Shown: positions 24,283 through 31,361 of the stretch, in pieces
Layout of the letters: each line of letters begins with the position of its first letter
Position numbering within the stretch: the stretch's first letter is position 1
Assembly: GCF_001982635.1 (NCBI RefSeq)
Contig: NZ_MKFI01000004.1
Coordinates: 1-64,000 of the forward strand
Length of the DNA: 64,000 nt
Source of the DNA: Bradyrhizobium mercantei
GTDB taxonomy: Bacteria; Pseudomonadota; Alphaproteobacteria; Rhizobiales; Xanthobacteraceae
Direction of reading: 5' to 3'
Translations under genes and position numbers: made by a program
Notes under the pieces: generated by a model
Seen by the model: the letters and a program-made list of their open reading frames with translations, nothing else
Database searches by the model: none
Told to the model about the DNA's origin: nothing

Positions 24283-25260
24283 ATGAAGCGTCGAACGAAA
24301 GTTGTTTTGGTCATCGCCTGCCTGGCCGTCGTGACGACGGCGGCGACGGTCGTCGCGCTGACGGCGGCGCTGGCGCGGGCGGTGGATCCCCATGAATATT
24401 GTACTACCGGCTTTTCGCCGCTGGTCAGCTGCAAGCTCGGATGGTCGTCGAGAAGCATCGGTCATTCGGACCCGATCTTCGCCGCCGCTTCGGGCGCGCC
24501 AGACGCCACGTCGAGCCCGCGTCCTGCATTGCAGCCGACGTCCGTCGACGTCACGTCATGGGCGATCGCCGATTGTCCCGTGAGCAGCATCGGCAGGCGC
24601 CTGCTCTGTCCCGTTCCTTCGGCCGAGACATCGGTGGAGGCTGCGAGCGACGATCTCGCGACCGGTCTGCCCAGGCCCAAACCGTGGCTGCTCACGACGG
24701 CGAGGAATTCACCGTTCCTCGAGGCGGTTCGCGTCGAGACGCCGCTTGGTCTCGCGGCTGCGCTCGGCTTCTATCGTGGCGAACTCGGCAAGCGCGGCTG
24801 GACCGAGGACGGCGTTGCGGTCGTCGAGCCCGACAGCGCCGAGGTCGCGTTCACGACATCGAGCGGACCCGCGCTGCTCCGGCTCATTCGTCGGAATGAC
24901 AGGACGGTCGCCGAATTATCGCTGCGCAAATCTGCTGCCGCGAATGCCGAGCTCCAGCCGGCGCAGGGGCAGGTGCGGCTCCTGTTCGGCAACACCACCG
25001 ACGCGGCGGCCGTCATCACCATCAACGCGCAGACCTTCAAGCTGGAGGCGCGCGCCGGACGTCATTTGACCGAAAACGCCGAAAGCGGACGCAAAGCGCC
25101 GGACGGTGCGGAAATCAATCTGCCGCCGGGCAAGTACAAAGTCGCGCTCCAGGTCGCAGGCGGCGCGGCGCAGACCTCGGAATTCGCGGTTGCCGCCGAC
25201 GAGACCTGGGGCCTGCTCGTCGGTCCGGACGGCGTCGCCCTTCCGATGCGCCTCTATTGA
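24283..25260 (+). CDS. Hypothetical membrane-anchored or exported protein
   Basis: A 325-residue protein I do not recognise. A hydrophobic N-terminal segment at about 6-32 (VVLVIACLAVVTTAATVVAL) acts as signal anchor or signal peptide. A Ser/Ala/Pro-rich linker follows, and the C-terminal 170 residues look like beta-rich domains, ending with GKYKVALQVAGGAAQTSEFA and a short tail. The last part resembles small Ig-like periplasmic modules by pattern only. The ATG at 24283 is used; a TTG 12 bases earlier is in frame. No operon partner is evident. Confidence 0.6.
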   Translation: MKRRTKVVLVIACLAVVTTAATVVALTAALARAVDPHEYCTTGFSPLVSCKLGWSSRSIGHSDPIFAAASGAPDATSSPRPALQPTSVDVTSWAIADCPVSSIGRRLLCPVPSAETSVEAASDDLATGLPRPKPWLLTTARNSPFLEAVRVETPLGLAAALGFYRGELGKRGWTEDGVAVVEPDSAEVAFTTSSGPALLRLIRRNDRTVAELSLRKSAAANAELQPAQGQVRLLFGNTTDAAAVITINAQTFKLEARAGRHLTENAESGRKAPDGAEINLPPGKYKVALQVAGGAAQTSEFAVAADETWGLLVGPDGVALPMRLY

Positions 25261-25292
25261 ATTCGTCGCCACGCGCGTGAATGCGCGTCCGG

Positions 25293-25538
25293 TCAACCGC
25301 CCTCGCCACCCTCGGCATCGCCCTCGTCGCCAGGCACATATTCCAGAATATCGCCCGGCCGGCAGTCCAGCTCGCGGCAGATCGCCGACAGCGTCGAGAA
25401 GCGCATCGCCTTCGCCTTGCCGGTCTTCAGGATCGACAGATTCTGAATCGAAATGCCGATCGCGTCCGCGAGGTCGCCGAGGCGGCGCTTGCGCTTTGCG
25501 AGCATGACATCGAGGTTCACCACGATCGGCACCAGCAT
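25293..25538 (-). CDS. XRE/YozG-type HTH regulator
   Basis: An 81-residue Cro/CI-type helix-turn-helix protein with the YozG-like signature NLDVMLAKRKRRLGDLADAI, GISIQNLSILKTGKAKAMRF and CRELDCRPGDILEY. It ends in an acidic Glu/Gly/Asp tail. It starts 5 bases after the DUF2975 gene. XRE regulators of this group are regularly paired with DUF2975 membrane proteins, and the pair may act as a membrane-linked regulator. The 21-bp palindrome at 26195 upstream of the pair is a plausible binding site. Confidence 0.85.
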   Translation of the reverse strand: MLVPIVVNLDVMLAKRKRRLGDLADAIGISIQNLSILKTGKAKAMRFSTLSAICRELDCRPGDILEYVPGDEGDAEGGEGG

Positions 25539-25543
25539 CGCCC

Positions 25544-26155
25544 TCAGATCGTGAGCTCGTTTTCGGACTGCAACAGGATGGCGTGCTCGATCACGAATTT
25601 CAGCGCCATCAGGAAGAAGCCGCCTGCGATGGTGCTGATATCGACGTTGTAGTTCGGCAGAAAAAACTTGATGTCGCCGAGCTGATACAGGGCATAGGTC
25701 ACCGCGTTGGTCGTGATCGTATCCACAAACGGCCAGACCACCAGGTAGATCCCGATCCACCAGACGCCCTGCAACGTTTCGGAGACGAAGATCCGCCCGT
25801 TGGCGAATCGGTTCACCATGCGATGAAGGATGCCGATCAACACGGCGTAAAACGATACCCCAAGCGCGAATAACGACCAGAACAGCGTCTTGCCGGTGGC
25901 CGACATGGTGAGCGGGTTGGCGACGATGGCGGCACACTTCGCCTGCTCGCCAATCAGGCTTTCGGCAATCGTCGCCGAGGCTGTCGTGGTGCGGTAATAG
26001 GCCAGCCACAGCACCACCGGTAGCGCCGCCCAGATCACCCAGAACGCCCGATCGAGCCTTCGAAACCAAAGCTGGCGCTGCTCGCGAACCGACTTCCCCA
26101 TTTCATCCATCCAAATTTTTTTGCCAAACAGGCCGTTACGGCCGGATTGCATCAT
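25544..26155 (-). CDS. DUF2975 membrane protein
   Basis: A 203-residue integral membrane protein with four predicted helices (about 36-55, 90-110, 127-147 and 170-192) and the DUF2975 layout, including the NRFANGRIFVSETLQGVWWIG loop. The function of the family is unknown. The adjoining XRE gene in the same operon suggests that the membrane protein modulates the regulator's activity. A second in-frame methionine at residue 16 is an alternative start. Confidence 0.8.
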   Translation of the reverse strand: MMQSGRNGLFGKKIWMDEMGKSVREQRQLWFRRLDRAFWVIWAALPVVLWLAYYRTTTASATIAESLIGEQAKCAAIVANPLTMSATGKTLFWSLFALGVSFYAVLIGILHRMVNRFANGRIFVSETLQGVWWIGIYLVVWPFVDTITTNAVTYALYQLGDIKFFLPNYNVDISTIAGGFFLMALKFVIEHAILLQSENELTI

Positions 26156-26194
26156 GCCCCGGCAATGTCATTGACTCAACCTTAAACGTGATTT

Positions 26195-26215
26195 ATTTCA
26201 TGTTTATCATGAAAT
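26195..26215. promoter_or_regulatory. Inverted repeat between divergent DUF2975 and DUF2147 genes
   Basis: ATTTCATG and CATGAAAT form a perfect 8-base inverted repeat with the spacer TTTAT. A further half-site TTTCATGAA follows at about 26217. The region is AT-rich and lies between two outward-facing genes. It is a candidate operator for the XRE protein. Confidence 0.5.
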
Positions 26216-26233
26216 TTTTCATGAAGAAGGTGG

Positions 26234-26740
26234 ATGATGACGGTAATCCCAGACCATGACGGCCTGCGTAAGGCCCTGAAGCAGTTGATCCACGCTCACC
26301 TCACCCGCCGCCTGATCGTGGCCGCGTTCCACATCCCGCTGCTCGGCGGCACCGCGGAGGCCGCCAAGGCCACCGACAAGGCCAACGATCCGGCCGGCGT
26401 CTGGCTGACCCAGTCCGGCGACGCCAGGATCAAGGTGCACCGCTGCGGCGCCGCGCTCTGCGGCCGCGTCGTCTGGCTGAAGGAGCCGACGGACAAGGCC
26501 ACCGGCAAGCCGCAGCTCGACGACAAGAATACCGATCCCGCGCAGCGAAATCGCCCGGTGATGGGCATGTCGCTCTTCATCAACATGCAGCCCGCCGGCC
26601 CGAACAAATGGGCCGGCCGGATCTACAACGCCGATGACGGCAAGACCTATGAGAGCTCGGTGACGCTGGTGTCGTCGGGCACGCTGAACGTTCGCGGCTG
26701 CATGGGCACGCTATGCGCCGGCGAAGACTGGACGCGGTGA
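26234..26740 (+). CDS. DUF2147 domain protein
   Basis: A 168-residue protein with a DUF2147 domain, starting DPAGVWLTQSGDARIKVHRC and ending GCMGTLCAGEDWTR. Cysteines in CGAALCGRVVW and CMGTLC may form disulfides, as expected of an exported protein. The N-terminal 45 residues (LIVAAFHIPLLGGTAEA) could be an unusual signal sequence following a basic stretch; the start is not certain. DUF2147 proteins are periplasmic and of unknown role. A terminator hairpin follows at 26797. Confidence 0.75.
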   Translation: MMTVIPDHDGLRKALKQLIHAHLTRRLIVAAFHIPLLGGTAEAAKATDKANDPAGVWLTQSGDARIKVHRCGAALCGRVVWLKEPTDKATGKPQLDDKNTDPAQRNRPVMGMSLFINMQPAGPNKWAGRIYNADDGKTYESSVTLVSSGTLNVRGCMGTLCAGEDWTR

Positions 26741-26796
26741 AGGGATCTGGCCCCGACCCTTCATCGGCCAAGAAGAAAAGCAAACCCGCTCACTCG

Positions 26797-26825
26797 AGGC
26801 CGCCCACCTGGGCGGCCTTCCTTTA
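26797..26825 (+). terminator. Rho-independent terminator after the DUF2147 gene
   Basis: The stem AGGCCGCCC / GGGCGGCCT with loop ACCT is followed by TTCCTTT, 57 bases after the stop codon at 26740. Confidence 0.75.
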
Positions 26826-27084
26826 TGACGGCTGTTGCCGCCCCGGCCGCATCCAGTTCGCGCGTTCGGCAAGATTCTGGGCCTGGACAGATGGCCCGGA
26901 CCCGACCGGGACTTTGCGACCGGCCCAAGGCCGGATTTCGACGCCGGGTTCCAAGGCCATCCGCCGGGTTCCAAGGTCCATTCAACGTCCTGGTTTCGTG
27001 CCCCTTTCCCCTCCAATCTGGGATGCCAATCAGCCCGTTATGCTGCATTGCACAGTGGTGAATGCTGCTATGCAAACAAGTCCG

Positions 27085-27113
27085 TTGCGTCTGGCATCTG
27101 GTATACATAATTT
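27085..27113 (+). promoter_or_regulatory. Promoter with oxalate-type operator before the 45-codon ORF
   Basis: A -35-like TTGCGT at 27085-27090 is followed after one base by TGGCAT-CTGGT-ATACAT (27092-27108), which matches the shared palindrome in the left arm and four of six bases of the right arm. A -10-like TAATTT lies at 27108-27113 with 17-base spacing. The layout equals that of the transporter and CBS promoters. Confidence 0.5.
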
Positions 27114-27167
27114 GGCTGCAGATGATGAGCCGGCCCGTTGCTGGCCCTCCAGTGAAAGGGGACACCA

Positions 27168-27305
27168 ATGTCCAAGACTGCCGCCATTACCCTCGCGCCC
27201 TCCTCCACCCTGTTCGGCCGCCTGCTGGCCTCGATCGACCGCCTGCTGATGAAGAGCGCGGAGATCTCCAACCGCAATGGCGACCTGCCGCGCTTCGGCC
27301 TGTAA
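27168..27305 (+). CDS. Small protein of 45 residues in the oxalate region
   Basis: The ORF runs from ATG at 27168 to TAA at 27303-27305 and has a good ribosome site (AAAGGGGA) 6-13 bases upstream. It encodes MSKTAAITLAPSSTLFGRLL followed by ASIDRLLMKSAEISNRNGDL and PRFGL. Residues 12-33 would form an amphipathic helix. A promoter with an oxalate-type operator lies in front and a strong terminator behind, so it looks like an independent gene. Function is unknown; a membrane-surface or protein-binding peptide is possible. It is easily missed by gene callers because of its size. Confidence 0.65.
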   Translation: MSKTAAITLAPSSTLFGRLLASIDRLLMKSAEISNRNGDLPRFGL

Positions 27306-27381
27306 GCCGAGAGAATTCCGGGCGCTCTTCGCCGAGACTGTTTCGGCGCAAGATGCCGACCTGACATTGAACCTTCGACCA

Positions 27382-27410
27382 ATGGCCCCGATTTTCGGGG
27401 CCATTTCTTT
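27382..27410 (+). terminator. Rho-independent terminator after the 45-codon ORF
   Basis: The stem ATGGCCCCGA / TCGGGGCCAT with loop TTT is followed by TTCTTT. It isolates the small gene from the first MFS transporter gene. Confidence 0.85.
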
Positions 27411-27483
27411 GCGTGCTGAATTAGTCTTCCGCGATGCGCGCTGAGTCCTGTGCGGCATAAGCGCACGCCGCAACTGCGACAGC

Positions 27484-27512
27484 TTGAACCTTGGCATATC
27501 GGATACCAAGAT
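27484..27512 (+). promoter_or_regulatory. Promoter and operator of the first OFA transporter
   Basis: A -35-like TTGAAC at 27484-27489 is followed after 2 bases by TGGCAT-ATCGG-ATACCA (27492-27508), and a -10-like CAAGAT is at 27507-27512. The transporter start is 50 bases downstream. A repressor bound here would cover the promoter spacer. Confidence 0.65.
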
Positions 27513-27561
27513 GGCCATCGCGCGCTCATAAGCAACGACAAGGGGCGCACTGGGAGGATCA

Positions 27562-28854
27562 ATGTCGGACATGGTTCAGGCAACTGCGGCCCCGGCGGCC
27601 GCGCGTGTCAGCGACACCTATCGCTGGACGCAACTTGCGATCGGCGTCGCCGCGATGGTGATGATCGCAAACTATCAATACGGGTGGACGTTCTTCGTCC
27701 CGGACATCCAGAAGAAGTTCGGATGGGATCGCGCATCGATCCAGTGGGCCTTTACACTCTTCGTGCTGTTCGAGACCTGGCTGGTGCCGGTCGAGGGCTG
27801 GTTCGTCGATAAATACGGTCCGCGCCTCGTCGTGCTGATCGGCGGCATCCTCTGCGCGATCGGGTGGGCGATCAACGCGCAGGCGACCTCGCTCAACGGC
27901 TACTATCTCGGCATGATCATCGCCGGCATCGGCGCCGGCGGCGTCTACGGCACCTGTGTCGGCAACGCGCTGAAATGGTTTCCCGACAAGCGCGGCCTCG
28001 CCGCAGGCATCACCGCAGCAGGATTCGGCGCGGGCTCGGCGCTCACGGTGGCGCCGATCCAGGCGATGATCAAGGACTCCGGCTTCCAGACCACCTTCCT
28101 GTATTTCGGTCTCGGCCAGGGCATCATCATCGTGCTGCTCGCCTTCTTCCTGCTCGCGCCGAAAGCGGGCCAGGTGCCGGCCGTCGTGCAGAATGCCAAC
28201 ATCATCCAGACCAGACGCAACTATCAGCCGACCGAAGTGCTGCGGCAGCCGATCTTCTGGCTGATGTACTTCATGTTCGTGATCGTCGGCGCCGGCGGCT
28301 TGATGGTGACGGCGAACCTGAAGCCGATCGCGGTCGACTGGAAGGTCGATAGCGTGCCGGTGACGCTGATGGCGGTGACGATGACGGCGGTGACCTTCGC
28401 GGCAACCATCGATCGCGTCCTCAACGGCTTGACGCGTCCGTTCTTCGGCTGGATCTCCGACATGATCGGCCGCGAGAACACGATGTTCATCGCCTTCGGC
28501 ATGGAAGGCTTCGGCATCTGGATGCTCTACCTCTGGGGCCACGACCCGGTCTGGTTCGTGCTGCTCTCGGGCTTCGTGTTCTTTGCGTGGGGCGAGATCT
28601 ACTCGCTGTTCCCCTCGACTTGCACCGACACGTTCGGCGCCAAGTTCGCGACCACCAACGCCGGCCTGCTCTACACCGCGAAAGGCACCGCCGCGCTGCT
28701 GGTGCCGATCGCCAACTACATGCAGCAATCGTCGGGCAATTGGGACAGCGTGTTCATCATTGCGGCGGGCGCCAACATCCTGGCCTCCCTGCTCGCAATC
28801 GCGTTGCTCAAGCCGTGGCGGAAAATCGTGGTCGCGAAATCGGCTGTTGCTTAA
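27562..28854 (+). CDS. MFS transporter, oxalate/formate antiporter (OFA) family
   Basis: A 430-residue, 12-helix major facilitator of the OFA family. Typical elements are MIANYQYGWTFFVPDI in helix 1, LFETWLVPVEGWFVDKYGPR, GIGAGGVYGTCVGNALKWFPDKRGLAAG (helices 4-5) and the late FGAKFATTNAGLLYTAKG. It probably imports oxalate, possibly in exchange for formate, across the inner membrane. The start has GGGAGGA 4-10 bases upstream. It is monocistronic: an oxalate-type operator precedes it and a terminator follows at 28881. The gene at 29098 is a paralogue. Confidence 0.92.
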   Translation: MSDMVQATAAPAAARVSDTYRWTQLAIGVAAMVMIANYQYGWTFFVPDIQKKFGWDRASIQWAFTLFVLFETWLVPVEGWFVDKYGPRLVVLIGGILCAIGWAINAQATSLNGYYLGMIIAGIGAGGVYGTCVGNALKWFPDKRGLAAGITAAGFGAGSALTVAPIQAMIKDSGFQTTFLYFGLGQGIIIVLLAFFLLAPKAGQVPAVVQNANIIQTRRNYQPTEVLRQPIFWLMYFMFVIVGAGGLMVTANLKPIAVDWKVDSVPVTLMAVTMTAVTFAATIDRVLNGLTRPFFGWISDMIGRENTMFIAFGMEGFGIWMLYLWGHDPVWFVLLSGFVFFAWGEIYSLFPSTCTDTFGAKFATTNAGLLYTAKGTAALLVPIANYMQQSSGNWDSVFIIAAGANILASLLAIALLKPWRKIVVAKSAVA

Positions 28855-28880
28855 GGCAACAGCCCGCACCACCGCTCACG

Positions 28881-28909
28881 AAAACGCCCGGCCAAAGCCG
28901 GGCGTTTTT
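28881..28909 (+). terminator. Rho-independent terminator after the first OFA transporter
   Basis: AAAACGCCCGGC and GCCGGGCG flank a CAAA loop and run into TTTTT, 27 bases after the stop codon. The A-rich left side would also form a hairpin on the other strand. Confidence 0.9.
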
Positions 28910-28988
28910 CATTTCCGTAAGCTCAGGCTTAAGCCGAAAGTCGGGGCTCTGTATGCCAGTTTTGCTGCGACGCAGCAGAAAGATCAGC

Positions 28989-29017
28989 TTGCTTTCTGGA
29001 ATATAGTATACCAACCT
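28989..29017 (+). promoter_or_regulatory. Promoter and operator of the second OFA transporter
   Basis: A -35-like TTGCTT at 28989-28994 is followed after 2 bases by TGGAAT-ATAGT-ATACCA (28997-29013). The -10 at the expected spacing (29012-29017) is weak. The arrangement matches the promoters at 27484 and 30628. The coding start is at 29098. Confidence 0.6.
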
Positions 29018-29097
29018 CTGCCGAGCGCTTGCGACGATACGCCACAATAATTGCGACACTGGGTCTCACGAAGACCAGGCGCGCTCGGGAGGATTTG

Positions 29098-30414
29098 ATG
29101 GTTTCCAGCAATACTGCCGCAACACAAGCTCAACCTTCGTCCAGTGGTTTCCGCTGGCTGCAGCTCGCGATGGGCATCGTCTGCATGGCGATGATCGCGA
29201 ACCTGCAATACGGCTGGACGCTGTTCGTCGACCCGATCGACGGCACCCATCATTGGGGCCGCGCGGCGATCCAGTTCGCGTTCACGATCTTCGTCGTGAC
29301 CGAGACCTGGCTGGTGCCGGTCGAGGCCTGGTTCGTCGACAAATACGGCCCGCGGATCGTCATCATGTTCGGCGGCGTCATGATCACGCTGTCCTGGGTA
29401 CTGAACTCCTACGCTGATTCACTCACCCTGCTCTACACCGCCGCCGTGTTCGGCGGCATCGGCGCGGGTGCGGTGTACGGCACCTGCGTCGGCAACGCGT
29501 TGAAGTGGTTTCCCGATCGCCGCGGCCTGGCCGCCGGCGCAACCGCTGCCGGCTTCGGTGCCGGCGCTGCGCTGACCGTGGTGCCGATCGCCAAGATGAT
29601 CGCCTCGAGCGGTTATCAGACCGCGTTCTTCGATTTCGGCATCGGGCAAGGCGTGATCGTGTTCCTGCTCGCCTTCTTCATCCGGCCGCCCACCGTCTTG
29701 CTTGCGCCGAAGAAGAAGCAGCTCAATCTGCCGCAGACCAAGATCGATTTCACGCCGCCGCAGGTGCTGCGCAGCCCGATCTTCTGGGTGATGTATCTGG
29801 TGTTCGTGATGGTGGCCTCCGGCGGCCTGATGGCGGCGGCACAGATCGCGCCGATCGCGCACGACTACAAGATCGCCAACACGCCGGTCTCACTCGCCGG
29901 CTTCCAGATGGCCGCGCTGACCTTTGCGATCTCGCTCGACCGCATCTTCGACGGTTTCGGACGGCCGTTCTTCGGCTGGGTCTCCGACACGATCGGCCGC
30001 GAGCACACCATGTTCATCGCTTTCGGCACCGGCGCGCTGATGCTGCTGACGCTCTCGACCTGGGGTCACAACCCGGTGGTGTTCGTGCTGGCGACCGCGG
30101 TCTATTTCGGCGTGTTCGGCGAGATCTACTCGCTGTTCCCGGCGACCTGCGGCGACACCTTCGGCTCGAAGTTCGCGACCACCAACAACGGCATGCTCTA
30201 CACCGCGAAGGGCACGGCTTCGCTCCTGGTGCCGGCGGCCAGCATCGTCGCCACCAATTATGGCTGGCACGCGGTGTTCGTGATCGCGGTCGCGCTCAAC
30301 GCCACCGCGGCGCTGATGGCACTGTTCGTGATCAAGCCGATGCGCCGCGCCTTCATCCACGGCAACGAGGCCGCCGCTGAGGCCGAGACCGCGGCGAGCG
30401 CCAAAACGGCCTGA
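29098..30414 (+). CDS. MFS transporter, oxalate/formate antiporter (OFA) family, second copy
   Basis: A 438-residue paralogue of the preceding transporter with the same 12-helix OFA layout: MIANLQYGWTLFVDPI, ETWLVPVEAWFVDKYGPR, GAVYGTCVGNALKWFPDRRG and FGSKFATTNNGMLYTAKGTA. The start at 29098 is chosen for its GGGAGGA site; the frame is open to 29029 without one. It ends in a short Ala/Glu-rich tail. It carries its own operator and terminator. The two copies may differ in affinity or in substrate (oxalate versus formate), which the sequence cannot settle. Confidence 0.92.
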   Translation: MVSSNTAATQAQPSSSGFRWLQLAMGIVCMAMIANLQYGWTLFVDPIDGTHHWGRAAIQFAFTIFVVTETWLVPVEAWFVDKYGPRIVIMFGGVMITLSWVLNSYADSLTLLYTAAVFGGIGAGAVYGTCVGNALKWFPDRRGLAAGATAAGFGAGAALTVVPIAKMIASSGYQTAFFDFGIGQGVIVFLLAFFIRPPTVLLAPKKKQLNLPQTKIDFTPPQVLRSPIFWVMYLVFVMVASGGLMAAAQIAPIAHDYKIANTPVSLAGFQMAALTFAISLDRIFDGFGRPFFGWVSDTIGREHTMFIAFGTGALMLLTLSTWGHNPVVFVLATAVYFGVFGEIYSLFPATCGDTFGSKFATTNNGMLYTAKGTASLLVPAASIVATNYGWHAVFVIAVALNATAALMALFVIKPMRRAFIHGNEAAAEAETAASAKTA

Positions 30415-30448
30415 TCGAGACGGCCTGATCCTTCCTCCCCGGACCGAT

Positions 30449-30478
30449 GGAGGCGCACTTCGGTGCGCCTCTTTTTTT
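30449..30478 (+). terminator. Rho-independent terminator after the second OFA transporter
   Basis: The stem GAGGCGCAC / GTGCGCCTC with a TTCG tetraloop is followed by seven T residues, 35 bases after the stop codon. Confidence 0.92.
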
Positions 30479-30493
30479 GGCTCCCGGCGCCAC

Positions 30494-30510
30494 AGGAATA
30501 CCAGATACCA
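30494..30510. promoter_or_regulatory. Weak oxalate-type operator match
   Basis: AGGAAT-ACCAG-ATACCA matches the 17-bp palindrome except for the first base of the left arm. It lies 190 bases before the CBS gene, with no clear -35 beside it. It could be an auxiliary site or chance. Confidence 0.3.
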
Positions 30511-30627
30511 GAGACGCCGAATGGCCTACCGAGCTCGGCGCCCACGCCCGCTCAACAATCGTCTGAAATGTCAGCGATCCTGCCTATTTCAGCGATTTCC
30601 TGGTGGTAGATTCCCGCAACAGCCGCG

Positions 30628-30656
30628 TTGACAATTGGCATTTTGTATACCAGAAT
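30628..30656 (+). promoter_or_regulatory. Promoter and operator of the CBS-pair gene
   Basis: A perfect -35 TTGACA at 30628-30633 is followed after 2 bases by TGGCAT-TTTGT-ATACCA (30636-30652), with a -10-like CAGAAT at 30651-30656 at 17-base spacing. It is the clearest example of the shared architecture. Confidence 0.7.
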
Positions 30657-30684
30657 CCTGCCAACGATAACCAAGGAGGTTGCC

Positions 30685-31116
30685 ATGCAAGTCGGAGATA
30701 TCCTGCGCAAGAAGACCCCTCGCGTCGCAACGGTTCGCATGAACGAGACCGTGGCGATCGCCGCGCAATTGATGCGCGCCAGCAATATCAGCGCGCTCGT
30801 GGTCAAGGATGTCGTTCGCACCGAGGGCAACACCGCCGTCGGCATGTTCACCGAGCGCGACGTGGTGCGCGCGATCGCCGAGCACGGCGCGGCCGGCGCC
30901 GGCATGAAGGTGTCGCAGTTCGTCTCGGTGCAGCAGCTCGTGTCGTGCACATCGAGCGACACGCTCGAGCACATCCGTCACCTGATGACCAAGCACCATA
31001 TTCGCCACGTGCCTGTGATCGACAATTACAGCCTGATCGGCGTCGTCAGCATGCGCGACATCGCGGCCGCGTTCGACGAGGAAACCTCCGCGTCGAGGCA
31101 GGCTGTGCCTGCGTAA
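30685..31116 (+). CDS. CBS-pair protein
   Basis: A 143-residue protein made of two CBS domains: VGDILRKKTPRVATVRMNET to MFTERDVVRAIAEH, and VSQFVSVQQLVSCTSSDT to GVVSMRDIAAAF. CBS pairs bind adenosine nucleotides or NAD(H) and serve as energy or redox sensors. The start at 30685 has a strong AAGGAGG site 6-12 bases upstream. The gene has its own oxalate-type operator, so it is probably induced with the transporters. A sensing role in formate or NADH balance is conjecture. Confidence 0.88.
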   Translation: MQVGDILRKKTPRVATVRMNETVAIAAQLMRASNISALVVKDVVRTEGNTAVGMFTERDVVRAIAEHGAAGAGMKVSQFVSVQQLVSCTSSDTLEHIRHLMTKHHIRHVPVIDNYSLIGVVSMRDIAAAFDEETSASRQAVPA

Positions 31117-31361
31117 CACGCTTCTTCTCCGCCTTGCCTGACGCCAGGCGCTGCGTGTCGATCACCAGCGCCTGAGCAAATAACAAAAGATTTCTGTCCC
31201 GCCCTCGCCTGACCGCCGCGGCCCGTCATTTCCGCATGGGCGCGCCGCAGGTCGCCGGTAGACATTTGCCGGACAGGACTGCATCCTTCCCTCGACATCC
31301 AAAAACAACTCCGTGCGCGGCCGTCCGCGTCGCGGAAAATTCCGATGGAAACGAGGGCAGA

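Larger units (their letters stand above)
26741..27167. other. Non-coding stretch between DUF2147 gene and the 45-codon ORF
   Basis: These 427 bases contain the terminator at 26797-26825 and, at the right end, a promoter with an oxalate-type operator (27085-27113). Between them is GC-rich DNA (26830-27050) with imperfect internal repeats around CCGGGTTCCAAGG at about 26943 and 26965. No gene was recognised there. Confidence 0.4.
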
